20,950 bases of DNA from a virus: the IMG/VR virus record IMGVR_UViG_3300031963_009209, positions 1-20,950 of that record, one strand, 5' to 3'. Position numbers and translations under genes: made by a program. Positions 1 to 6,003 of this stretch are shown piece after piece. The first letter of the stretch is position 1. Each line of letters starts with the position of its first letter. The notes under the pieces are model-generated. The model was not told the origin of the DNA. It did not search any database and worked only from the letters and a program-made list of their open reading frames with translations.

Positions 1-34
1 TAGTTTCTTGGTCTTTTTTGACTTTAAAATGCAT
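1..34 (-). CDS. Start of an unknown gene, cut by the window edge
   Basis: An ATG at 34 overlaps the TGA of the preceding gene in a TGATG junction. It is preceded by a strong Shine-Dalgarno (GAGGAG, 2 bases before the ATG, encoded in the last Glu codons of the upstream gene). Only 11 codons are visible (MHFKVKKDQET), so no function can be given. The start itself is convincing because the site and coupling match the other junctions in this window. Confidence 0.7.
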   Translation of the reverse strand, partial: MHFKVKKDQET

Positions 35-588
35 CACTCCTCGCTTTCTGTAATAAGATCTTCAATTGTAGTATTTGTTATTTCATCAGAATTAGAGACG
101 TACTGGATTTCTTCAAAAGATTCAACTGTAATTCCCTTGGTGCAGTTATTCTGGATGTCGTAACGTCTTTTATAGTCGTCAGAGTTTATCTCTCTTTGGT
201 CCCAAAAGCTATATGCCAGATTTCCCAGAGCCTTACTTTTTTCATTAAACTTAACAATTGCGGCTTCGACATCTTCAGGAAAGAATCCATTCTCGTTAAA
301 AAACCTAACATTCTCAGGATTTTTTGTCATTCGTTTAGCTATTTTAAAGAGATGATTAGACTCAGAATCTGTGACAAAAGTAGAATGTACAAACTCTTTA
401 TAATAGGAATCTAGAAATTCTTTTTCTTCTGCGTTTAAAGGGCGTATTACACGCTCTCCGTCTAAGTTAAAAACTCCATTTACATATTCAGATTCTATAA
501 AATCTTGCCTATGTAATCTGGCTCCTTTCTTACTCAAGTTCTGAAACTTTCTTTTGTGCTTTTTTACTTTTCCAATGTTGTTTGTCAT
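34..588 (-). CDS. Unknown phage protein, 184 residues
   Basis: I do not recognise a family. The N-terminus (residues 1-28) is strongly basic with many Lys and Arg, the middle is mixed helical with aromatic residues (a YYKEF stretch near 62-66), and the tail is acidic, ending in ESEE. There is no signal peptide or membrane segment, so it should be cytoplasmic or virion-associated. The ATG at 588 lies 59 bases inside the upstream gene and has no good Shine-Dalgarno; a TTG at residue 18, close to the upstream stop, is an alternative start. Its last two Glu codons form the ribosome-binding site of the next gene. The reading frame is solid; the start and function are not. Confidence 0.8.
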   Translation of the reverse strand: MTNNIGKVKKHKRKFQNLSKKGARLHRQDFIESEYVNGVFNLDGERVIRPLNAEEKEFLDSYYKEFVHSTFVTDSESNHLFKIAKRMTKNPENVRFFNENGFFPEDVEAAIVKFNEKSKALGNLAYSFWDQREINSDDYKRRYDIQNNCTKGITVESFEEIQYVSNSDEITNTTIEDLITESEE

Positions 589-919
589 ATTGTTTTGCAG
601 CTTTTAGCAACTCCTCGTTAACTTCAAATAGACCTTCTTTAAGCATGTAATATCTCTGGTTATTTCTTCGATAATCTGGAAAGTGTTTACCAAAAGTCTG
701 AAAGAAAGTTATCTTCTTTGCTTTTCTTTTTGGCTGATCCACTCTCCAGATTGATCTGTAAATATAAAAAATCAAATAGTTTGGTATTGCCTGTGTTCCT
801 GATTGAATTTCCAATTCGTTAATAAAATCAAGAACATCTCTATTTTCAGACTTAGCCTTTACTTTAGAAGTTGACTTTTCCTGAACTAGCTTTAACAATT
901 CCTCTATAGACTTTTCCAT
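530..919 (-). CDS. Unknown phage protein, 129 residues
   Basis: The ATG at 919 follows AAGGTG at a 5-base spacing, ten bases after the stop of the ClpP-like gene, so it is probably co-transcribed with it. Residues 1-25 form a charged helix. The region around 45-60 is aromatic (YLIFYIYRSIW), and 65-95 carries KKITFF, FGKHF and RRNNQRYY, a basic-aromatic pattern compatible with a winged helix or other DNA-binding fold, though this is only an impression. The C-terminus is Lys-rich. No catalytic motif is visible and I do not assign a family. Confidence 0.82.
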   Translation of the reverse strand: MEKSIEELLKLVQEKSTSKVKAKSENRDVLDFINELEIQSGTQAIPNYLIFYIYRSIWRVDQPKRKAKKITFFQTFGKHFPDYRRNNQRYYMLKEGLFEVNEELLKAAKQYDKQHWKSKKAQKKVSELE

Positions 920-928
920 TATAGCACC

Positions 929-1699
929 TTAAAAAATTAAATTCAAATTCTTTCTTTTTAATTCTACAGCTCTTTTAATTTTTTCGATCTCCTCAGGCTT
1001 TACACTTCTGTTAAACTTAAAACTTAGCGGAGCTGAGATTAAAGGACACTTAGAAAATTGTAAAGTTGCTATACCAAACGGAGTTCTAACATCTTGTTCG
1101 TAAGTTTCTCTCAGGAGATTATCAGCACATTTTACGTTAGCCAAAGCATCTGCGTGTTTCTTGTCTACAGCTTCATTCCCATTAAGCCACAGCTCATTCA
1201 CAATAGCAGCGTCATAAGCTTCTTTGGTCATTCCAACTCTCTTAGAGGCTCGTTCTGACATTCCAGACAGGATTGACTGGATATGATTCACTCTAGAATT
1301 TAGCTCTCCGGGAACTTGTCCGGACACTCCGCTTAAGAAACCACGATGACTCATCAAAGTCCCAGAAGGAATAATGTACCGAGTTCCCAGCTCTTGAACA
1401 AACTGATATCCCATGGAAGCAGCAAAGATTGTGATAGTGTGGACAGGAATTCCTAAACTTTTAATTGAGTCTACAAATCGCAAGCCAGCTGTTACTGAAC
1501 CTCCGGGAGTATCTAGAACTAAATAGATAGGAGATGCTTTTAAAGACTTGGACATGATCTCTAAAGTCTTCTTAGACACAAGCTCTGAAGTTACTTGATC
1601 GTTAAATATAACAGAATTGTTTTCTGTCAGTGTAATGTTTACAGGTGCGGCATTAGCAATATTGCAGAGCAATGCCAATACTAACAAATACTTAATCAT
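929..1699 (-). CDS. Exported ClpP-like serine protease
   Basis: This 256-residue protein looks like a peptidase of the ClpP/SppA (crotonase-fold) group. After a signal-peptide-like N-terminus (hydrophobic residues 4-14, then a short ANAA-type cleavage site near 18) comes a strand-turn motif DTPGGSV at 63-69. The nucleophile region is AASMG with Ser95, and a His lies at 118 in LMSHRG, matching the ClpP serine and histidine spacing (97 and 122 in E. coli). The ClpP catalytic Asp region aligns to ELWLNGNEAVD near 169-179, where Glu or Asn seems to replace Asp. A C-terminal extension of about 65 residues has no membrane segment. GGAG lies 5 bases before the ATG. The leader suggests it acts outside the cytoplasm, unlike classical phage ClpP-type head proteases. 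The target is unknown. Confidence 0.82.
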   Translation of the reverse strand: MIKYLLVLALLCNIANAAPVNITLTENNSVIFNDQVTSELVSKKTLEIMSKSLKASPIYLVLDTPGGSVTAGLRFVDSIKSLGIPVHTITIFAASMGYQFVQELGTRYIIPSGTLMSHRGFLSGVSGQVPGELNSRVNHIQSILSGMSERASKRVGMTKEAYDAAIVNELWLNGNEAVDKKHADALANVKCADNLLRETYEQDVRTPFGIATLQFSKCPLISAPLSFKFNRSVKPEEIEKIKRAVELKRKNLNLIF

Positions 1700-1714
1700 G
1701 AATTCTCCAATAAT

Positions 1715-1738
1715 AAAAAAACAAACGTAATTGTTTGT
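1715..1738 (-). terminator. Weak hairpin with T-run in the leader of the ClpP-like gene
   Basis: On the minus strand, ACAAAC (1738-1733) and GTTTGT (1726-1721) form a perfect 6-bp stem with the loop AATTAC, followed at once by TTTTTT. The shape is that of a small intrinsic terminator, but the stem has only two GC pairs. It lies between the candidate promoter and the Shine-Dalgarno of the exported protease gene, so it could equally be an attenuator or a 5' stabilising hairpin. Confidence 0.4.
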
Positions 1739-1744
1739 GTCTAA

Positions 1745-1773
1745 GTTATATCATAGCATGTAAGAAAAAACAA
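1745..1773 (-). promoter_or_regulatory. Candidate extended -10 promoter for the ClpP-like gene
   Basis: Read on the minus strand, TTGTTT (1773-1768) is followed by a 17-base spacer and TATAAC (1750-1745). TGA directly before the -10 gives an extended TGn element. The -10 matches sigma-70 consensus at five of six positions; the -35 matches only at TTG. It sits in the longest intergenic gap of the window, and its start point would fall near 1738. Confidence 0.5.
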
Positions 1774-1776
1774 TAT

Positions 1777-2100
1777 TTATTTCTTACAACCTCCTACTAA
1801 AATAACTCCGTTCTCAAATCCACCTCTTTCTAAGAACTTAGCTTCCCTTTTTGAGAATACTAAGTCAACTATATCTTGGTTGATAGCTAACGCCTTTATA
1901 ACCTCTAAAAGATCTCCGATTTCTTCAGCCAACTCTTCTACGTTCTTTGCTTCTACAACTTCGTTCGCTTCTTCCAACACTTTGTTTTTTATAAATCCAA
2001 GCAATTCTTCCTGAGACGCAATTCTAGTGTTTAAAGTTTCCCCTCGTTCCTTCAATACAAAGTCAGCAATCTTGTCACGAATGAGCTTTTCGTCAGTCAT
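1777..2100 (-). CDS. MazG/PRA-PH-like nucleoside triphosphate pyrophosphohydrolase
   Basis: This 107-residue protein fits the all-alpha NTP pyrophosphohydrolase superfamily. Residues 5-11 read KLIRDKI, typical of phosphoribosyl-ATP pyrophosphohydrolase-like phage proteins. The metal-binding pattern EEANE (43-47) is followed by ELAEEIGDLLEV (56-67), supplying the acidic residues that hold magnesium, and RGGFENGVIL (92-101) is the usual closing motif. Members hydrolyse (d)NTPs to monophosphate and pyrophosphate, clearing unwanted nucleotides or shifting nucleotide pools. It starts in an ATGA overlap with the HNH gene and is the last gene before the promoter gap. The substrate cannot be predicted. 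Confidence 0.85.
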   Translation of the reverse strand: MTDEKLIRDKIADFVLKERGETLNTRIASQEELLGFIKNKVLEEANEVVEAKNVEELAEEIGDLLEVIKALAINQDIVDLVFSKREAKFLERGGFENGVILVGGCKK

Positions 2101-2489
2101 TTCTTATTCTCCTTCCTAGCCTTTACTCTGTCAACACGTTCTTCTAAGCTCTTGCTCTTGTGGCAAATCCAACAAATATTCTGGACATTATCCTCTTCGC
2201 AAAACATTCTGGAGATTATTTTGTTCCAGTCTTTTTCTTTTCCAGAGTCTTCGACCGCTACAACTGGTTGTATATGATCAGCGTCCATTCTACCAGCAAT
2301 GGCAGTAGGATGCTCTATTTGAATAAGCTCAATCGATCTTTTACCAGTGTAAATTATTTGATCACATAAAGGACACTGATGTAATTCAGGGCCTATTTTA
2401 GTCTTTTTTTTCGCTTTCAATATTGGGGGCCACTGTTTTGTCAGCTTTCTTAGGGCTGACATTATTTTGGCTTCGAATCTCTTGTCCAT
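2097..2489 (-). CDS. HNH endonuclease
   Basis: This 130-residue protein has the zinc-stabilised HNH layout: CPLC at 39-42, the catalytic DHIQPV at 71-76, Asn101/Asn104 in NVQN, and CWICH at 106-110 followed by a basic KSKSLEE segment. The N-terminal 35 residues are basic and helical. HNH proteins of this kind nick or cut DNA and occur in phages as free-standing nucleases or packaging and recombination helpers. The chosen ATG overlaps the preceding gene by 92 bases, which is long here; an ATG at residue 10 (2462) would reduce this to 65. The N-terminal residues look like real protein, and neither start has a strong Shine-Dalgarno. Confidence 0.87.
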   Translation of the reverse strand: MDKRFEAKIMSALRKLTKQWPPILKAKKKTKIGPELHQCPLCDQIIYTGKRSIELIQIEHPTAIAGRMDADHIQPVVAVEDSGKEKDWNKIISRMFCEEDNVQNICWICHKSKSLEERVDRVKARKENKK

Positions 2490-2820
2490 TTTTATTACCC
2501 ACTTCCTTAACAGGAGCTTCTTTCTTTTCCTGTTTTTCTTGATGTCTAACTAATTTATCTTTTATGGCAGTAAGACCAAGATCTTGCAGTCTATTAAAAT
2601 CATCAACCTGAGATAGACCTTTATTATAAAGACTACTTCTAAACCAAAGTCCAACTGGAATTAAATACAAGCCGCCTTCCTCTGCTTCTATCAAAGTTCC
2701 TTGGTTGTTAGCTAATATAGTTGCTTTTTTAGCAGTTACCCACTCTCTACTAGAAGCGTCTAAAGCTTCGCTATTTATGATTTGATCCAACTTAACTTTT
2801 ATTCCCATATCTTTTTTCAT
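2398..2820 (-). CDS. Unknown protein with disordered Lys-rich tail, 140 residues
   Basis: No family recognised. Residues 1-95 could be folded, with a compact stretch around EGGLYLIPVGLWF (48-60). From about residue 95 the composition becomes Lys/Glu/Asn/Gln-rich with no hydrophobic core (QEKQEKKE, KKADKT), a typical disordered tail. That tail is encoded by the same DNA as the start of the HNH endonuclease in another frame, which may explain its composition. It starts in a TGATG junction with the upstream coiled-coil gene, with AGGAAG shortly before the ATG. No membrane segment. Confidence 0.8.
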   Translation of the reverse strand: MKKDMGIKVKLDQIINSEALDASSREWVTAKKATILANNQGTLIEAEEGGLYLIPVGLWFRSSLYNKGLSQVDDFNRLQDLGLTAIKDKLVRHQEKQEKKEAPVKEVGNKNGQEIRSQNNVSPKKADKTVAPNIESEKKD

Positions 2821-3104
2821 CAGTCTTCCTTTTTATTTTTTATAACAGCTCTGTACCCACAAGCAGCACCGCATAATTCTAATGATCCCATTGGTAATAG
2901 AGAAACTTTAACTTTAGCCCCACAACTAGGACATTCCTTTTCAACAGACTTCTTAATCTTGGGAGTCTCAACTTTTTCAACTTTACCAGTTTTTTCCTTT
3001 TCTCGCAACAACTTTTTTAATTTAGCATTTTCCTCTTTTAAATCCTTAACTTGTCTTTCAAGTGCGTACTCAAACTCTAGGTTAGCCTTGCGATTCCTTC
3101 CCAT
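2820..3104 (-). CDS. Coiled-coil protein with C-terminal zinc ribbon, 94 residues
   Basis: Residues 8-42 form a charged heptad-like helix (EYALERQVKDLKEENAKLKK), followed by a Lys/Glu linker and a zinc-ribbon-like end: CPSCG at 58-62 and LCGAACGYR at 77-85, giving a four-cysteine CxxC...CxxxC arrangement. Such small proteins often bind nucleic acid or a protein partner, but no specific role can be read. AAGGAG lies 4 bases before the ATG, inside the end of the resolvase-like nuclease gene (23-base overlap). Confidence 0.82.
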   Translation of the reverse strand: MGRNRKANLEFEYALERQVKDLKEENAKLKKLLREKEKTGKVEKVETPKIKKSVEKECPSCGAKVKVSLLPMGSLELCGAACGYRAVIKNKKED

Positions 3105-3633
3105 GACTCTCCTTTACGGAATAACCATTTTCGTTAATTCTATGCTCCTCAAACCTAACTTTACCTTGTTGGATTAAAGAACGTATATTTCTTTGTTTCT
3201 CTGAAAGCTGGCTCGTCCCAACCTTTATCTCAAGAAACACAATCTCATCCTCTGAAAAAACGACGTAATCGATTGGTCGAAACATCGGCACGAGATCTTT
3301 TACATTGTACTTAAAATCTTCATGAAATGGAAGAACATTCTCAGAAATTAATCCAAGTCTCACACTTTTACTTTGTTGTTGGGATTTAAGATCAGAAAGC
3401 TCTTTTTCAATCTTGGAATAGTCTTCTTTAAGATGGTGTATCTTAGCTTCTTTTTCCCCAACAATCTCTCGGAAATGAGCCATGGGGATAATTGAGCCGT
3501 AATCTGGCACAAGCTTTTTATAAGCCTCTAATTGCTTTTTGTAAGAGTCTATGGTTTCTTTATGTTTTACAATTTGCTTAGCGTAAACATAAACCAAACA
3601 TAGAATACAAATTAGAAATGCTATAGCAGACAC
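3082..3633 (-). CDS. Membrane-anchored Holliday-junction-resolvase-like endonuclease
   Basis: Starting at the GTG at 3633, the protein has 183 residues. Residues 2-18 are a membrane anchor (AFLICILCLVYVY), 25-88 a long charged coiled coil, and 90-165 a PD-(D/E)XK-type domain. The core reads PIDYVVF (120-126), then VFLEIKVG (132-139), giving the D...ExK triad (about Asp122, Glu135, Lys137), followed by QLSEKQRNIRSLI. This layout matches the predicted endonuclease family distantly related to archaeal Holliday junction resolvases (Endonuc_Holl), which often carries an N-terminal membrane helix. A TTG at 3651 is possible, but GTG has AAGG at a 6-base spacing and a TAGTG junction, so I prefer it. 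Confidence 0.82.
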   Translation of the reverse strand: MSAIAFLICILCLVYVYAKQIVKHKETIDSYKKQLEAYKKLVPDYGSIIPMAHFREIVGEKEAKIHHLKEDYSKIEKELSDLKSQQQSKSVRLGLISENVLPFHEDFKYNVKDLVPMFRPIDYVVFSEDEIVFLEIKVGTSQLSEKQRNIRSLIQQGKVRFEEHRINENGYSVKESHGKESQG

Positions 3634-3851
3634 TAAATACCTTCGTGGCAATAATTAATTACGTCTTCGTATATATCTAACACGTACTGTATTTTAAAAA
3701 CATCCTCTGTTACACACGGTCCAAACTCCGGATATTCGTTATCGCAATATCTAATGATAACAAAACCATGCCCATCTCGCACAGTTTCAAAAACTCTTCC
3801 AGTTTTTGTAGAGTAATAAATACCTTCTATCTCACTTGCGCTCTTTAACAT
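3633..3851 (-). CDS. Small unknown protein, beta-rich, 72 residues
   Basis: The start at 3851 is chosen because GGGAGG lies 7 bases upstream; in-frame starts further up lack a good site. The protein alternates short predicted strands (GIYYS, GRVFETV, GFVIIRY) and ends in a helical, aromatic, acidic segment (YVLDIYEDVINYCHEGI). It resembles the other small SH3/KOW-like candidates here in size and strand pattern, but lacks their K-x-G-D opening, so this link is tentative. It overlaps the upstream membrane peptide by 20 bases. Confidence 0.75.
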   Translation of the reverse strand: MLKSASEIEGIYYSTKTGRVFETVRDGHGFVIIRYCDNEYPEFGPCVTEDVFKIQYVLDIYEDVINYCHEGI

Positions 3852-4005
3852 CGTACACCCTCCCATCAATATAAACAATATTTGTTTTTAGACTAGTCTT
3901 AGATACAAACTCCGTAACCATAATATATCCAGTCACAGAAAGGGTCAAGACAAAAGCTATGTAAAAGCCAATCATAAAGCTGGTTGTGCATTTAATCAGC
4001 CTCAT
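3832..4005 (-). CDS. Small single-pass membrane protein, 57 residues
   Basis: This ORF is short but fits between its neighbours: its ATG at 4005 overlaps the end of the zinc-ribbon gene by 14 bases, with GGGA just upstream, and its stop overlaps the next start by 20 bases. After MRLIKC comes a hydrophobic span at about 10-30 (FMIGFYIAFVLTLSVTGYIM), then a soluble tail of about 25 residues ending in basic DVKERK. It is therefore likely an inner-membrane peptide. Without it there would be about 140 bases of non-coding DNA in a stretch that otherwise has none. Confidence 0.65.
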   Translation of the reverse strand: MRLIKCTTSFMIGFYIAFVLTLSVTGYIMVTEFVSKTSLKTNIVYIDGRVYDVKERK

Positions 4006-4213
4006 GCCGTTCCCATTTACACTTTACGCAAGTGTATTGTTCTTCTGCGCTGCAACAGCAACCTTCACGTAGCTTTTTGTTTTCAGCATCCTTATACTCA
4101 CAAGCGGCTTGCCATGTATTTTTGATATGTAACATATAGTGAGGGCAATTATCATTTTGTCCAAAATAATCTAGCTCCCACTTCTCAAAAGCTTCTTTGT
4201 CTTTATCGTTCAT
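3992..4213 (-). CDS. Small Cys-rich phage protein, 73 residues
   Basis: Two parts are visible. Residues 1-45 have a helix-turn layout common in small phage proteins (KEAFEKWE near the start, then HIKNTWQAACEYKDAENKKL). Residues 50-66 are cysteine-rich (CCCSAEEQYTCVKCKW), consistent with a small zinc-binding ribbon. It starts in an ATGA junction with the DUF3310 gene. No enzymatic motif; function unknown. Confidence 0.8.
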   Translation of the reverse strand: MNDKDKEAFEKWELDYFGQNDNCPHYMLHIKNTWQAACEYKDAENKKLREGCCCSAEEQYTCVKCKWERHEAD

Positions 4214-4617
4214 TTCTTTTCAACCTCTGAAATAAGCTTATCAATATACACTTTAGCCTTTTCTAAATCATGAATGCCATTCTTTTCTTTATAACGCCAC
4301 AGATACTTAAGAACTGAGCCTTCCAAGAAGTTCATTTCTTGGTCAAGGATTACATCCCAACATTCCAACTTGCCACGCTTATTATAACGCTCTGGCTTTT
4401 TAATTTGCTCAGATAGTGTGTCTTCAGAAAGATATGGTTCTAACTCAGTAGCATTAAATCTCATAGTATACCCTCCCGTACTATCGCTAACATACACATC
4501 ACATAAGAAGCTAACTGGATCTACAAATAATAATTTTCCTATTTTTTGTCTACCATTAACATTTAATAAAACAGCTCCACCAACATCGCAATATCCAGAA
4601 GACGTAGCTATTCTCAT
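4210..4617 (-). CDS. DUF3310 protein with an N-terminal barrel-like domain
   Basis: The C-terminal half (about 74-130) matches the phage domain DUF3310: PERYNKRGKLECWDVI, then NFLEGSVLKYLWRYKEKNG and DLEKAKVYIDKLI, the hallmark pattern of the family sometimes annotated as nucleotide kinase. That activity is doubtful because no P-loop is present. The N-terminal 60 residues form a strand-rich unit (VGGAVLLNV, QKIGKLLFVD, CDVYVSD, YTMRFNATELEP) of SH3-like type, similar to the separate small proteins here. It overlaps both neighbours by 4 bases. DUF3310 proteins are widespread in phages with unresolved role. Confidence 0.85.
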   Translation of the reverse strand: MRIATSSGYCDVGGAVLLNVNGRQKIGKLLFVDPVSFLCDVYVSDSTGGYTMRFNATELEPYLSEDTLSEQIKKPERYNKRGKLECWDVILDQEMNFLEGSVLKYLWRYKEKNGIHDLEKAKVYIDKLISEVEKK

Positions 4618-4847
4618 ATTTTTAAGTCCTTCACTAGCTTGTTTAATATTCGTCTGACTTCATCCCTACTAATTTGCAAATCCTCGGCTATACTTTCTAT
4701 GGGCTGACCGCATATATACAACATTCCAACAAACCAATCAACTCCTATACCATCATCAGCATCTAAAGATAATCTAACTTCAGACCTAGCAGGATAATGA
4801 TACACCATTTTATGAATTTTGAAAATAATTTTAGCTATGAGTTTCAT
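4614..4847 (-). CDS. Small HTH protein, 77 residues
   Basis: The N-terminus is basic and hydrophobic. Residues 48-73 read as a helix-turn-helix of the sigma-region-4/LuxR style (QPIESIAEDLQISRDEVRRILNKL), so DNA binding is likely. It starts in an ATGA overlap with the HExxH metallopeptidase gene immediately upstream, a pairing also seen for ImmA-type peptidases and their repressor partners. It is much shorter than a full repressor and has no obvious oligomerisation domain. Direct evidence for regulation is absent. Confidence 0.78.
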   Translation of the reverse strand: MKLIAKIIFKIHKMVYHYPARSEVRLSLDADDGIGVDWFVGMLYICGQPIESIAEDLQISRDEVRRILNKLVKDLKI

Positions 4848-5188
4848 TTTTTGTTCAGTATTAAAAGTTTATTGTGGATAAAATCAGACTCTTGCACTAT
4901 CAACGGAGCCGACTCTCCAACTATCTCAGCACCTAAATCCTCCATGTCATCCTTTGTAAAATCTGGAGAAGATGTTGTGTTGCTTTCGTGAACAAAGATA
5001 TGAAAAAGCTCGTGCCTAACAACGTTAGTGTCGAAGTACGGTTTATTGAAGTAAACCTCCCTCTCTTTTGGGTAGGTAATAGCCTCAGAATCAGACCCAT
5101 GCTTTCTTACATAGGTTGTTGATGATTCGAGATAAAAGTGCCATTCAGCACCTTTAATTAACCTCGTCACAAACTTTTTACTAGCCAT
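4844..5188 (-). CDS. Small zinc metallopeptidase, ImmA/IrrE-like
   Basis: This 114-residue protein carries VVRHELFHIFVHE at 56-68, a clear HExxH zinc-binding helix (His59, Glu60, His63). A later acidic helix, DDMEDLGAEIVGE at 80-92, could supply the third ligand (Glu83 or Glu88), as in the gluzincin-type ImmA/IrrE family. Family members are intracellular and cut phage repressors or other regulators; here the partner might be the HTH protein encoded immediately downstream. The ATG is preceded by GAGG and sits two bases after the exonuclease stop. No signal peptide or membrane segment. A toxin-like or anti-host role is equally possible. Confidence 0.8.
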   Translation of the reverse strand: MASKKFVTRLIKGAEWHFYLESSTTYVRKHGSDSEAITYPKEREVYFNKPYFDTNVVRHELFHIFVHESNTTSSPDFTKDDMEDLGAEIVGESAPLIVQESDFIHNKLLILNKK

Positions 5189-5190
5189 TT

Positions 5191-6003
5191 TTAGCCTCTA
5201 TTTTTTGCGGCATTGAAAGCTCTCATAGCGTTTGCTACTCTAGCATTACCTCTTGCAAACTTAGCCAAGGTATCTACAAAAAGTTCTTCCATACTTAAAA
5301 CATCAAACTCATTGTATTTTTTCATACAGTTCCATGCTTTTTTATTACCCTTCATGGTTTCATCCCAAAGAGCAAATCCGGGAAATTCTTTATGATCTTG
5401 CTTTTTATATTTCTTGTTAAAACGTTCAGTCATATAGGCTAAGCTATACCACGGCAGTCTTAAGTGTTTTTTAGCTACCTTCTTAGTATCAATTGTTTCA
5501 TACTTTTCTGGCACGGGCAATTTATGCTCTGCTATTCTATTATTAATTTCTCCATAATCAAACCCATCACCGTTTTGCCAAATAATAATGTCTGCTTCAC
5601 TCATAAGAGTAACTAACGGTTTTAAAAGCTCTTTCTCATTCATTAGATTCTTTTCATTACCACGCTGATCTTTGTAGAAAATATCCTTTTCTCCAATCCA
5701 CTTAGCAGACCATGAAAGAATAGCTCCATCCTCAATCATCATATTATAGCTTAGATTCTGTTGCCAAACTCCCCAGTGCCAAGATTTCTTTGGCTTCGTT
5801 TCGATGTCAACCAAAAGAACTCTAGGAAGTTCCTTTTCAATGTCCATGCCATAAACATCAATAGCGTGTTTAATAGAATCTGGAGAACGTACGTAGTCAT
5901 ACTTAATTCTAAACTTCTTAGCAATTTCAAATCTAGAAAAACCCTTCTTATATTCTTTTAATACAAAGTTTATCTCACTTACTTTCCAAGCTTGCTTGCT
6001 CAC
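5191..6003 (-). CDS. Stand-alone DEDD 3'-5' exonuclease with N-terminal HTH
   Basis: The 270-residue protein begins with a helix-turn-helix-like unit (about 5-45). This is followed by an RNase H-like exonuclease core: VLLVDIETK (Asp66, Glu68), IIIWQNGDGFD (140-149, Asp149), and YNEFDVLSM (230-238, Asp234), the ExoI, ExoII and ExoIII motifs of DEDD nucleases, of the type found in family B polymerase proofreading domains and YprB/RNase_H_2 proteins. No polymerase domain follows. It probably trims DNA or RNA 3' ends, perhaps guided by the HTH. It uses a GTG start with AAGGAG 5 bases upstream, written in the last codons of the previous gene. Confidence 0.87.
   Translation of the reverse strand: MSKQAWKVSEINFVLKEYKKGFSRFEIAKKFRIKYDYVRSPDSIKHAIDVYGMDIEKELPRVLLVDIETKPKKSWHWGVWQQNLSYNMMIEDGAILSWSAKWIGEKDIFYKDQRGNEKNLMNEKELLKPLVTLMSEADIIIWQNGDGFDYGEINNRIAEHKLPVPEKYETIDTKKVAKKHLRLPWYSLAYMTERFNKKYKKQDHKEFPGFALWDETMKGNKKAWNCMKKYNEFDVLSMEELFVDTLAKFARGNARVANAMRAFNAAKNRG

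Noticed and set aside
2782-3177. Plus-strand open frame of 131 codons
   Set aside because: It crosses three well-coupled minus-strand genes and has no ribosome site or recognisable product.
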